Shown: positions 1-10,800 of the stretch, in pieces
Layout: every line of letters begins with the position of its first letter
Numbering within the stretch: the stretch's first letter is position 1
NCBI GenBank assembly: GCA_021234535.1
Contig: CM037836.1
Span: 25,968,769 to 26,032,768, forward strand
Reading direction: 5' to 3'
DNA from: Stichopus chloronotus
Lineage: Eukaryota; Echinodermata; Holothuroidea; Aspidochirotida; Stichopodidae
DNA length: 64,000 nucleotides
Position numbers and translations under genes: made by a program
The notes under the pieces: model-generated
Seen by the model: the letters and a program-made list of their open reading frames with translations, nothing else
Database searches by the model: none
What the model was told of the DNA's origin: nothing

Positions 1-966
1 TATGTAATAGGCCTTTCTTAATTGTGACATCACCTGTAAATGACAAACCCCGATAAGATTATGTGAACGGTAGCTCCTTTTAATTTCACTTTATATTAAA
101 GTGACATAAAAGCTTAAGAATCACAGGTTTTTGAGGTTATTCATATGTTAGGGCACGGCCCACCCAGCTGTCATGGGTGACAGGGAGGAAGAGGGTGCTG
201 ACACTCCTTCTGGCATAACCAAGTAATGTTATCCGTTTCTGTTTTATTGATCTACAGCAACGTTACTGCGATTTAAATTTGATCCATGTCATAGACAGGT
301 TTGCATTTAACATTACCACCATGGTACGTGACAATCAATTGCCCTGTGATCACGGAGTAACGATTTCTTCCACACTAGGAAGTTTGTCTGTCAGGAACGG
401 TTTTTGTAGTTGATACATTGGATATATCCAATCGTGTCCTTGATATTCATCCATTAGCATCGACTGGTGAGAGTAAACAGTGGCGTGCACAGGGCACGTT
501 GGGTGGGGGCAGCGGATTTAAGGTGAAGTATCCCCCACTGACATGGGAAGGGGTCTTAGGATTACCCCTTCCCCTGTGGAATTTTTTTAAGAATTAATAT
601 AGTTACATGCCAAATGGCAGGGGCTTAGCTAATTTTTCTTTTATGTGAAGGGGAAAAATCGACTCATCGTCCCTATTTTTGACCGCAATCCTGGAGGAGG
701 GGTATAAGGGGAGGGGTGTTGTCCTACCACGGTTAAAGCCAGGATTTCACATCAGTCAATCCACAGATAAGCCTACGTGGCATGAGGAGAGCCCGGGTTA
801 GAGAATGGGGCACCCCCCATCCACTGTACCTAAAGAGCATATTTGTGTCCTTCTTAGCTTTCCCAATCATCCAAATCATGCAAAATTGACTTTTCATTTG
901 ACACTTGCTCCAGTGAAGCTAGGATAAAGATTAGAAAATACTGCAGGTTACTAAGTGCTATCAGGA

Positions 967-1067
967 CTATCTAAGCGGAGCGCCACCATCAGTTGGCGCG
1001 GAGCGTAAGAAAATTTTTGGCGGGGGGCCTTTCAAACACTCCAGATGGCAGGACACGGCACTTCTCG
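967..1067 (+). repeat. dispersed GCGCCACCATC-family repeat, copy A
   Basis: Starts CTATCTAAGCGGAGCGCCAC, continues through an internal inverted pair GCGCCA / TTGGCGC, and ends GGCACTTCTCG. Related fragments lie at 25685, 26750, 26909, 27241, 28486 and 29408. The family is not one I can name. Confidence 0.55.
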
Positions 1068-1351
1068 TGTGTTCCAAGCTGCATGCACCCAGCCTTGAAA
1101 AGGGGATCTCATGACTGCAATTTCTCAATTAAGCGTAATGAGATAAAAATCAATGTATGAAAAATGGGAATATATATCAAATTGCGTTCAGATGATGCAA
1201 TAATCAGAATGAATCATTCATCCTGTTTCATTTATTTTTGCTGGGGAGGGGTGCTGAACATTCCTTTAGACCCCACTGAAAGGAAAAATGAAATTTGGAT
1301 TGGTGGTCGAACATTAATCGGATACGACAAAGCGAAGCAGAACCCGATTGG

Positions 1352-1404
1352 AATTTTTTTTTTGGGGGGGGGGGGGAGGCGGGCGGGGAGGCGGGCGGGG
1401 AGGA
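1352..1404 (+). repeat. T-tract followed by G-rich tract (G-quadruplex-like)
   Basis: A T run is followed by about 14 G and then two GGCGGGCGGGGA-type units. Several runs of three or more G within 30 bases could form a G-quadruplex on the + strand. This is simple sequence and not coding. Confidence 0.8.
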
Positions 1405-1794
1405 ACGTCCGGGCAAAACATGAGCTTGTTGCACGCACCCGTGTTGAAACATTTCCAACTTTTTAAAAGAAAAAATGTAAATGACTCACTTTTAAGTTGT
1501 AGAAGTGACATACTTTTAAGTAGTAGAATTGACGTACTTACTTTTATGGTTGTCTCTCTAAGAATTAGGAAGACAATGATCTCTTGCTGTCCTATGACAT
1601 GATCCTCCCTATTAGCTAAAATGGGGTGAAACTAATAATAAGAAACTGATCACAAATTATCTCTTGTGTCAACACAATTTCTGTTTTTCATCTGCCCTAT
1701 GTGCACCCCAGCGAATAGTAAGGATAAGCCGTTGGCCGGTAAGGTTCAAATTACGAGGAAGAAACCACATAAAGTTGAAGTCAGTGACAGAGAT

Positions 1795-1945
1795 GTAAAC
1801 AAGTCATTTTTGCAAGTTCGATTCCCAAGTCATTTGTTCCACTCAAGTCAACCAAGTCAAGTCAATGAACAGCAAGTCAAGTCAAGTCCAAGTGGTTTGA
1901 TTTTTGCTCATTTACATGTCAAGTCACAAATCACTAAATGTTGAA
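1795..1945 (+). repeat. CAAGTC-rich degenerate repeat block 1
   Basis: Many overlapping CAAGTC/AAGTCAAGTC words follow a GTAAACAAGTCATTT start. The same start occurs at 3464, so the two blocks are copies of one element or simple-repeat family. Confidence 0.7.
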
Positions 1946-2859
1946 GTATAAGTCAAGTTACAGGTAATTTTCCTAGCAAAACAACGGTTATCTCTGACAT
2001 AGTGTTTAAGATATGTAGATATAGTGGATATCAAAATTAAGTTCAAGTGGAAAAGAATTGCAGCTGTGTTGGGGGAAGCATGAGAAGGCAAAATCAGTCA
2101 CCAACATATAAGTTCAAGTGAGGAGTATAAATATCTGATCTTGCCTTCACAGTGTACAGTGCCAGTTTCCTTCGTTGTTCCTTACATGTCTCTTCCATAT
2201 TCAAACATGAAACTTATATTTTCTTTGTAAAAATCCATAGAGTGCAATGATAAAGACTACAAAACTAATGAAGTCAATTTCTGAGCATTTACTTTTGTTT
2301 ATATGACTCTATCTTATCTGTAATGGCACATACGTTACGCTTTGGATGCTCCACAAAGGACCCACTTAAACGGAAATAGGGAATACACCAACATGACATA
2401 CTAAAGAAATAGCTTTAGTCGTTATTAAACCATTCAGTCTCATCAATAAACGTCTGCCAAAACTTCATCTCCTCAAAACATAATGCATGTGATGAGTAAC
2501 GGAAGATGCGTCATTTGAAGTTTGAAATGTTTGGGTGAACAAATTAGTGTTGAGCAACAAATAACTGAGTTTCTATATGTTAAAAACTTATTTCTTGGGA
2601 AAAAGACTACTGTCCATCCTTATTTTGAATAATCTATCATTCTGCATCCACAATTAAACATTGGTTTTAAAAATATGGATGTTTTCTGTAAAATAAATTT
2701 TAATATTTCCCGGCTTTAAAGCTTCCTGTTCCTAATTGTTATGTTGCAAAATTGATAAGGAAAACGCAAGCAGAAACATCCTCTCCGCAGGTATGGCCTA
2801 CATAGAGGTGTTTATGCATATTTTATGAACTGTAAACTTTTGACCTTTAGTCAAAATAC

Positions 2860-3130
2860 CCCAAGCTTAACATTTGACTAGAGGGCCTATCATCATACTG
2901 TTGTACCCTCTTACCAAATTTCATTAAAATTTGTCCAGCATTCCTGAAGTGATCAAACCAAAACCATATTTTCACACATTCAGTGAGCTATGACCTTTGA
3001 CATACATCACCCAAAATCAAACGTAGCCTTGCTGTATTTTGATACCATGTACATACCTTTGTACCAAATTCGTTAAAACCTAACATTATACTCAAGTTAT
3101 AGAATGGACACCACATTTATAGATACATCT
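2860..3130 (+). repeat. interspersed repeat with TGACCTTTGAC and ACCAAATT words
   Basis: Contains recurring TGACCTTT, TTTGACATAC and TACCAAATTTCATTAAAA / TACCAAATTCGTTAAAA phrases, spaced as two degenerate tandem units about 140-150 bp apart. Minisatellite-like units of this kind are common in marine invertebrate DNA. The family assignment is inference. Confidence 0.45.
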
Positions 3131-3332
3131 TAGCCCTTTTTTCACATATTCAGTGTCAATGAGCTAGCTAAGAGCTAACTTCAAGTGACGTTAGTTCAGT
3201 GATATGTGCAGTGACTTAATGGCAATAGTGTAGTGAAACCGTAACGGCCGTGATGCGACCGGAGAATACCAGACCACGGACTCGTAATATTGGAGTCAGT
3301 AGGCCTACACGCTACACGGCGCAACACGACTG

Positions 3333-3334
<2 letters not shown>

Positions 3335-3421
<87 letters not shown>
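3335..3421. repeat. AT dinucleotide microsatellite
   Basis: An essentially uninterrupted AT repeat of roughly 43 units. Confidence 0.97.
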
Positions 3422-3422
<1 letters not shown>

Positions 3423-3463
3423 CTTTATGGATTATTATTTTTAGCGCATGATGACTTGCGTTG

Positions 3464-3640
3464 TAAACAAGTCATTTGTTAGCGAGTCCAAGTCAAGCCA
3501 AGTCCCAAGTCATTTGATGCAAGTCCAAATAAAGTCCCAAATCAATTCTGCAAGTTGCAGGTCAAGGCCCAAATCACAAAAATAGTGACTCGAGTCCGAC
3601 TCGAGTCCAAGTCGCAAGTTGCAAGTCTACAACTCTGGTC
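3464..3640 (+). repeat. CAAGTC-rich degenerate repeat block 2
   Basis: Begins with the same GTAAACAAGTCATTT as block 1 and continues with AAGTCCAAGTC, CAAGTCCCAAGTC, GACTCGAGTCC and CGCAAGTTGCAAGTC words. Confidence 0.7.
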
Positions 3641-3784
3641 ACTGACTATCACTAATTATACCCTAGTGCCTGACTTACCAGTGTGCGTGACAGGTAGGGG
3701 AAAAGTCTAATGGGCATTTGAATAATATGCGCTGGTAAATAGCCCTCCCCGTCCTCCCAGGTTTATCCTACCATTTATCCCTAT

Positions 3785-3849
3785 AAATCGGGAGTGTCCC
3801 ACAATTTTTTTTTGTTAACAAAAAAAAAATTGTGAGACACTCCCGATTT
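3785..3849. repeat. long near-perfect hairpin
   Basis: Arms of about 30 nt (AAATCGGGAGTGTCCCACAA and its reverse complement with one mismatch) are joined by T9/A9 tracts around a central GTTAAC. It lies directly upstream of the 150-bp tandem duplication and may be the palindromic end of an unidentified element. Confidence 0.85.
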
Positions 3850-3893
3850 CGGCCTGTTACTAAGGCAAATTGTTCACCGACTTTCTCAAAAGC

Positions 3894-4193
3894 GAATATC
3901 CCTTTCTATTATATTCTGCATGCGCTTTTTTTTTCAGGAAAGTACATTTTCGTTAATACCGTACCTACATCACAAATTGAGCACTTTCATTCAGCAACGT
4001 GGCCTGCAATAGCCCCCCCCCCCCCTTTCCCCTCATTGTTTTTGAATATCCCTTTCTATTATATTCTGCATGCGCTTTTTTCATCAGGAAAGTTCATTTT
4101 CGTTAATACCGTAACTACATCACAAATTGAGCACTTTCATTCAGCAACGTGGCCTGCAATAACCCCCCCCCCCCTCCCTCATTGTTTTTAGGT
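3894..4193 (+). repeat. 150-bp tandem duplication, two copies
   Basis: Units start GAATATCCCTTTCTATTATA at 3894 and 4044 and are nearly identical through GCAACGTGGCCTGCAATA. Each ends in an oligo-C run and CTCATTGTTTTT. A further long oligo-C run follows at about 4216-4238. Confidence 0.9.
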
Positions 4194-4299
4194 GCTTAGC
4201 TTATGGCACCCTCCCCCCGCACCCCCCCCCCCCCCCCCGACCAACCGCCTTTCCATTCCGCACTGCCGGCTTTCATCATTTAGGCCTATATTTTGAAAT

Positions 4300-4615
4300 A
4301 GAGTTGAGCATACAGCTCATCCCAAAAATTCGTTTGCTCTTTGCGCGATCGCTCTTCTGGCATGTACGATCTCCGAGACTACTGCGACTACATTTGCAAG
4401 TTGAAAAATACACAGCCGGAACGTACAGGCACACAACGTTGTACGTGCGTGCGTGGACGAGTTACACAGCATAATCTACAAAACATTTGTGCGGACGATC
4501 CTTTGTGAAATTTGTTGGTGGCGCTCCACAAGAATGCGTCCATTTTCATATTATCTACCGGGAGTGAAGGTCAATTACCAAAACCAGTCTGTTGGACGTT
4601 TGAATAAATACTAAA
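4300..4615 (+). promoter_or_regulatory. probable MAU2 promoter and 5' UTR
   Basis: This CpG-containing stretch (for example GCGCGATCGC near 4347) directly precedes the MAU2 start codon, and no upstream noncoding exon is needed. I see no clear TATA box at a fixed distance. The transcription start cannot be placed from sequence alone. Confidence 0.4.
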
Positions 4616-4852
4616 ATGGCGTCATCTGGTCCTTCGGAGATTCAACCTTGGTACCTGTCGCTATTAGGAATTGCTGAAAGTTTCAGAACTTCAAATCCAC
4701 CCAGGATTAAACATTGTATTCACTGTCTTCAAGCTATTTTGGCCCTAAATCCTACTGCGCGGATAGAAGCTACAACACACACGCAGTTAGGATGCTTATT
4801 GTTCACACACTGTAGAAACATTGACCTAGCCTATGCACATCTTGAGAAGGCG
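4616..4852 (+). CDS. MAU2: MAU2 exon 1 (residues 1-79)
   Basis: Starts [20 protein letters not shown] and ends AHLEKA at a GTAAGT donor in phase 0. It matches the WYLALLGFAE and CVHCLQA region of the human protein. The alanine-rich N-terminal extension of the human protein is absent. Confidence 0.97.
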
Positions 4853-7800
4853 GTAAGTTTAACACTTTTGGCCTAAATTTCCTCTACTGATTGATGTTAT
4901 ACCCTCTTTTCAGTATCAAGATATGTATTTGTTTCACCTCATATGCTCCAAGGGCTAAACGTTTCGACTTTTGTGCTTTTCTTCCACAGTGGGCTCTTGC
5001 ACAATCTGTATCCTTTGCTGTTGTTACAAACTCACAAGTTTGAATGTAGGGCTTAGGGGACTGACCTTACTTATTGACAGTCAATAGTACTAACTATAGT
5101 AATACTTGTGACTTCTTAATGAGGCGCATAACAGTAGTTCCAATAAGGTAAATAGGCTGAAACATAAGAGTCACTGCCAATGTTCACACTTACATAGTTA
5201 ATGATAATAAGGTCAAAATGATCTCAGATCTGGTTTCATTTAGTGTTACTGTTTAGGCTAATGTATTTAGTATTCTTTGACAAATGTGACGTCTTCCACC
5301 CAGTTACAGTAGGAGATAGCAGCATTAGTTCACTAAGTGTGTTTTACTAGTAAACAAGTGTAAACTTACTCAAGTTACTGTGGCAAGGCCTAATAAAGCT
5401 TCCACCTTTTCCAAAACAAAGCGATGTCTTCAGCGTTGATAGTACTAACTGTAAGACCCAGAAAGTGTGGTAAGACCAAGAGTGAAATTGATATTAAATC
5501 CATCGCAATATTAGTAGAACGAGTGATCACTTTGTTAACAACTGATTGGATTTTACAGTTTTCAAGTTAATAGCATTATAGTTGTATTTTTGTTACTATA
5601 GAACAAAAGTGACAGAGATGTGGATACCATAGTACAGTAACAGTGTAGAGATTTAGCAACATCTATTCATTGACAAATGATGAAATTGCCATGTCCAGTA
5701 AATTATTTATTACTCCTGGGGTACCAGTAGGCCCATTATATGTATGGTCAACTCAATTTTAGAGCTCACGGTGAGTTATAGAATTACACCCTTAAGGATT
5801 TTAATCAATGATATTTTAATGTGAATATCACAAAGCTCACACTTTGATACATTCAGAATGGAAGGCTTCTAAAATGCACAGGGAATCTGTTCCCAATGTA
5901 ATACCAAAGATGTATTACTCCCTTAGTCTTAAGTGCACAGTTTGGGAATTGAATGAACTTTGCCCCATAATGTATTGTATTCCATCCAGTCTCTTACACT
6001 AACTTCCTTGATGTATTGCAAATTTTGAGTTAGCCACTATAGAGCATCCTGACTGCAGTACACAGTGGCCATTAGACGTACAGTATTGTGATCAGTAACT
6101 ACATTTTTAGTATAAGATCAGTAACTACATTTTTTATGCATGTATGTACATATGTGTGTATGTGTGTGTATGTATGTGTGAATGTATGTATGTATATTAT
6201 GTATGTATGTATAATATGTATGTATACATTGTATGTGCACATTGTATGTATACTTTGCATGCATCATACATTGTATGTATGGTTACATTGAATGTATACA
6301 TTTTACAGTATGTGAACACTAAGCTCACTGAATTTGAGAAGTTGTCAACTTGTTTTTCAGAAGTTGTCAAATGTTAGTAACCATATATACTTTTCAATAT
6401 GGTATTTCTTCCACAAGTTACAGTGTATATTATCCTATCGATGCAAGTTTCCTTGACTGGATTTGTTCAGATTCCTGCATTTGATGAGGTAAAGTTTGAA
6501 GCAGCCAGCACACTCGTAAGGGTGCATGAGCACAAAGTAAGTCTGATTGTCTGCATTTGCGACGCATCCTTGGTTTTTTTTTTTCCTCAGTTGTGTGATT
6601 TTATCTTTTAAATAATGGCTTAATGACCATCTGATAGTGAAACATGCTATGTTGTTTGATGCACTTGTAATTGATGTTAAGTTCTGAGCAAACAGAACTG
6701 TACTACTGTACAAGTCTACAATGACGCAAATATTTAGTAATTTGGATATGTTATGTATTAGGCTTGTTAATTGAAATTGTCAAAGCGGTATAATCTATCT
6801 GACCTAATTTTGAAAGCCTCCACTTCAGTGCAATACTACAATAGGAGGAATTTGTTCATATTTTTACTGTATGGTGCATGATAATAGTGCTGAATGGAAT
6901 AAAGCTTCACATTGCAAGAAGTGGATCCTGAGAATGTAACAACATAGGAGAAATAGAAGTTTATTCAATACTGTAATATACTTTTTCATTAAGAACATGA
7001 ACATTTCTATGAGTGTTAGAACTTAAGTAATTTTCCCTTGTTTTCCCCTGTCCCACTCCCTCCTCAAGTTGAAGGTGCATATATGGGGTATTTGATGTCT
7101 CTTTCCCTTACAGGGTCAACTGCAACAGGCAAAAGAACTTCTATTGACAGCAATCAGCAAATCAAAACAGTCAGCTTACTGGCATTGTCGTATGTTATTC
7201 CAGCTAGCTGTGAGTATCGTCTTGATTAGTCATGCATGTATGTTTTGCTTTATGTCACTATTGAAACACATACCCATTCTTTGTTACTGAAAGTGTACTA
7301 TCTTGTCAGGCAGTAAAGTTAGATCATGCAATGCAGTGCGTCAAAATGCCAACAAAACTTGAGATATTCCAATGATTTCCTTCAGTAGAGACTTCAAAAC
7401 TCTTGCAAGCTTGCAGGTAGTTATTGAGTTAATGAGTGGAAATGTTTCTGTCATGCATGTAAATTGAAACTCAGTGTAGTTGATCAATTCATATCGTGAG
7501 ATCTATTCAAACTGTAGGAAAGATCTCTTGTATTCATTTGAGAAATGAGATTCTTGATTTGAGTGAAAGTGTGTTTTTATGTAGTAATTGTGTGCTGCTA
7601 ATGGTGGTTACTGTATATTGACAGTATTGCTGCTCAAATTAAAAAAAAAACAATGAAAATAAATTTAAGATGAAAATGAACTTCTGTTGTTTTCAACAGC
7701 AAATTCATGCGCAAGAGAAAGACTTTACATCAGCCTGTGAGAGGTTAGGTGAAGGGGCAGCTTATGCAGCTCAAGCTGGGGCTCACTATACAAGAGCATT

Positions 7801-10800
7801 GTTCATGCTCAGCAAAGGGATGGTGAGTAGCAAGAACTGTATCTCATACTTTGGTTTTGATTCCCTTATGCTCAAAATCCTGAGTGAGGGTGGTAGCCAT
7901 TGACCCTTTAAACCCCCCCCCCCCCCATGCCACCATACTATCTTTCCCCATTCCTGTCACAGGTACTAACCGAGGAACATAACAAGGTGAGAGTGTTCTG
8001 TAACCTGTTTGATATGGCACTAGAGTGGAAGGAAACAAAAAAAAAATAATGTGATTTTGTGAGGTATACATGACTTGAACACTGTGCTACCACAGAAGAT
8101 GTTCACATATCATTGCTACATTAGGGAAGGTTTAAATGTCACTGAATTCCAAACACTTCAGGTAATGAAATTTGTACTCATCAATGTACTTACAGACTGA
8201 TAGTACATAGTACTGGACCATTTCCATATTATATCAAAATTGAATACCTGATGTGTGTTACCTTAGACATAAATTGGTTGTAAAATGTGCATCAACTTGA
8301 ACATGGTGAGTTTTCATCACAGTTGGAAAATTGTGATTTTCCCTGGAATTATCTTTCATACTGTTTAAAGGTTATTTGAACTCAATGAGATGTCACTTTC
8401 AAAAAGGAAAAAATGTCACAAATATCTGAAGACTTGATATTTGTTGTTTGGCTTTCTATCTTTACTATCTATCTGAACATCTGTGGCAGAATTGATGACA
8501 AAATTATGTCCAATTTTGGTCAAAGGTTTTTGTTAGCAACACTGTCTTGTGCGATTTTGTGTGCATAACAAAGGAGGGGGAGACGTTTGAATTTAAGCGT
8601 AAACATTTGATTTGGCATGAATTTATGTTGATCACATTTTGGTCTCCTTTCATTTCCCTTTCAATGTGAAGCTGTTATTGGTTGACAAGAAATGGACAGA
8701 GGCACATCCGGTCTTGTCAGAGTGCAGTCAGCTTGTAGAAGCTTACAATGAAAGCAGTAGTAACAAGGAATCCCTCAAAGTGTTCTTCTTGGTTTTACAA
8801 GTCTGCCATTACCTCACAGCCGGTCAGGTAAACTTTTTTTTATGAGGCCCTGACGATTTGTATGTCGTCATTGATATTGACCACATATTATATCATGAGC
8901 ATTTAATGTGGATACGTCTGTTAAGTTGAAGCTGATACTTATCCACTGGAAAAGACGTTAATGTTTTTTTTTTGTTTCTAAACTGTGTGTTGTGCGGTAA
9001 CGTAAAGCACATGTATGTGTGCATATGTAGCTTTTTGTGGGATGTGCTGGTAATGAGCAATAGAGCGACCTGTGCAACTGTCTAATTGGAATTTTTTGAT
9101 ACATTTTGTTTAACTCAATTTTGCATGTGACGTTTTTTTGGTAATGAGCAATAGAGTGACCCGTGCATCTGTCTCATTGGAATTTTTTGACACTTTTTGT
9201 TAAAGTCAGTTTTGCATGTGACTTTTTTGTCACTTGGGTCATAGAACGGTTTGAACTCCCCATCCATCCTTGTGTTTGCCACCGAGCAGTATTTTTGAAC
9301 GAGTTGCTTTACTCCATACCTGACATCATCCAAAATGTGGCCTAATGTTACAGATTTTATGTACATAAATGTTCTGGGCTGCGTATAATGCTACAACAAA
9401 ATGTCATCTTTGGATCTGGTGTTGCCTTTTAAACTGAAAGAATAATAATGTCAAGGTATGGAGGTACCGTTGAGTAATGTTAGTAAAGACAATGGCAATT
9501 ATGTCAGCTGCTTAATGAATCTTTTACAAACTTTGGTTACAGGTAAAGAGTGTCAAGTCAGTTTTGAAACAGCTGCAACAGTCAATACAAACATTGACAA
9601 TGTTACATCCAGAAGAAGGTAAATATCACATGTAATTTAAGTGCTGCACATATAAGTAGTGTACAGGTAGTCATAGAAATGTGTCTTTGTGGTCTGTTAA
9701 TGTTACCCATGCAGTAATACATGTAATCAACACAGTACATCAGAGAGATTTGTAACTGTCCGAGGCGTTTATCGCCTGTTTCATTCCTAATCACCTTCAA
9801 AGTGATGCTCCTTGTATCTAGAACAGATTTATTTCCCTCACCATTTCAAATCATTGGTATCCTAATTGTTCATAACAGCAAGAATTCCTCCATAGATGAT
9901 TGTAATCAATTCAATTGGCTCTTTTCTTTTCTTTTTCTTCATTATCAGTTAAAGTCAAGTTTCTATTTTCATCAACAGAGTCAATATCCAGTAACACAGC
10001 AGACAGATTCCAATGGATTCCTAAGGAGCACATGTGTGTTTTAGTTTATCTGGTAAGTAACATTTGTCAGTCTACTTTCCATTGTCGAATACATAGATGT
10101 GTACATTAATGTGTCTGTTAAGTAATTTCAATCACTTTCAATTCCATAATTTTAGTGCATTTGGTTAGTAAGATCTGTCAGACTTCTTTCCATTGTTGGG
10201 TACAGTAACAGATGGGTGAGCTAATCTGTCTTGTGAGTTTTGAGTATTAAAGATTTTGAGACAGCTTACACTCCACTGTTGAGTTGACTTATCTGGTAAG
10301 ATATATTAGGCTGACAAGATTCTGTTGTTGAGTGCATGTGCATACTAGTTTTCACTGTTAAGTTCATGTGTGAGCTAGTGTATCTGGTAAGTTGCGTTAG
10401 TCAGGTAATATTGTTGATTGCATGTGTGTGCTAGTGTTCATTAGTCAGGAAAGCTAGTGTCAAATAAGTTTATTTGGGGTTTACAGTCGTGTTCGAACTG
10501 CCCCGGCGATGGATTTCCTGGACGTTTCCGTACAGAAAAGATTCCCGTTACAGTACAGAGAGACGAAGTTCCAGAGAGGTTGATTTGATTTGTCAGTTGC
10601 ACTTCCATGTACTTTATCAATTTGACTGGCACAAAAACTTTGGTAAATTAAATTGAGGATGATGATTGAAAAATTAATAAACAGTTACATGATGATGACA
10701 GAAGAGGCGAGGACGATACTTTGACATAGGCCTAAACATTGTACAGGAAGACAGAGAGATAGGTGTCTACAGTTTGATAGTATGATGACAAGTGTCGGCC

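Larger units (their letters stand above)
1..4290. other. intergenic DNA upstream of MAU2
   Basis: I see no convincing coding exon here. Open frames are short, made of low-complexity sequence, and lack a recognisable protein. The stretch holds the repeats listed separately: a GCGCCACCATC-type fragment, a G-rich tract, two CAAGTC-rich blocks, an AT microsatellite, a long hairpin and a 150-bp tandem duplication. CpG dinucleotides are more frequent here than inside the MAU2 introns. Confidence 0.7.

Noticed and set aside
3250..3444. Open frame with a long Ile-Tyr repeat
   Set aside because: It is the AT microsatellite translated, with no other protein-like sequence.
6088..6377. Open frames rich in Met-Tyr-Val-Cys
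   Set aside because: Translation of the TGTATG microsatellite in MAU2 intron 2.
4853..6470. Direct splicing of MAU2 exon 1 to 6471 without a microexon
   Set aside because: It would delete six residues that the family conserves in length, including Trp, and a matching in-phase segment exists at 4990-5007.
9802..10109. Open frames covering MAU2 exon 8
   Set aside because: One is a shifted shadow. The other contains the true exon only from 9979 to 10052; the flanks are intron.
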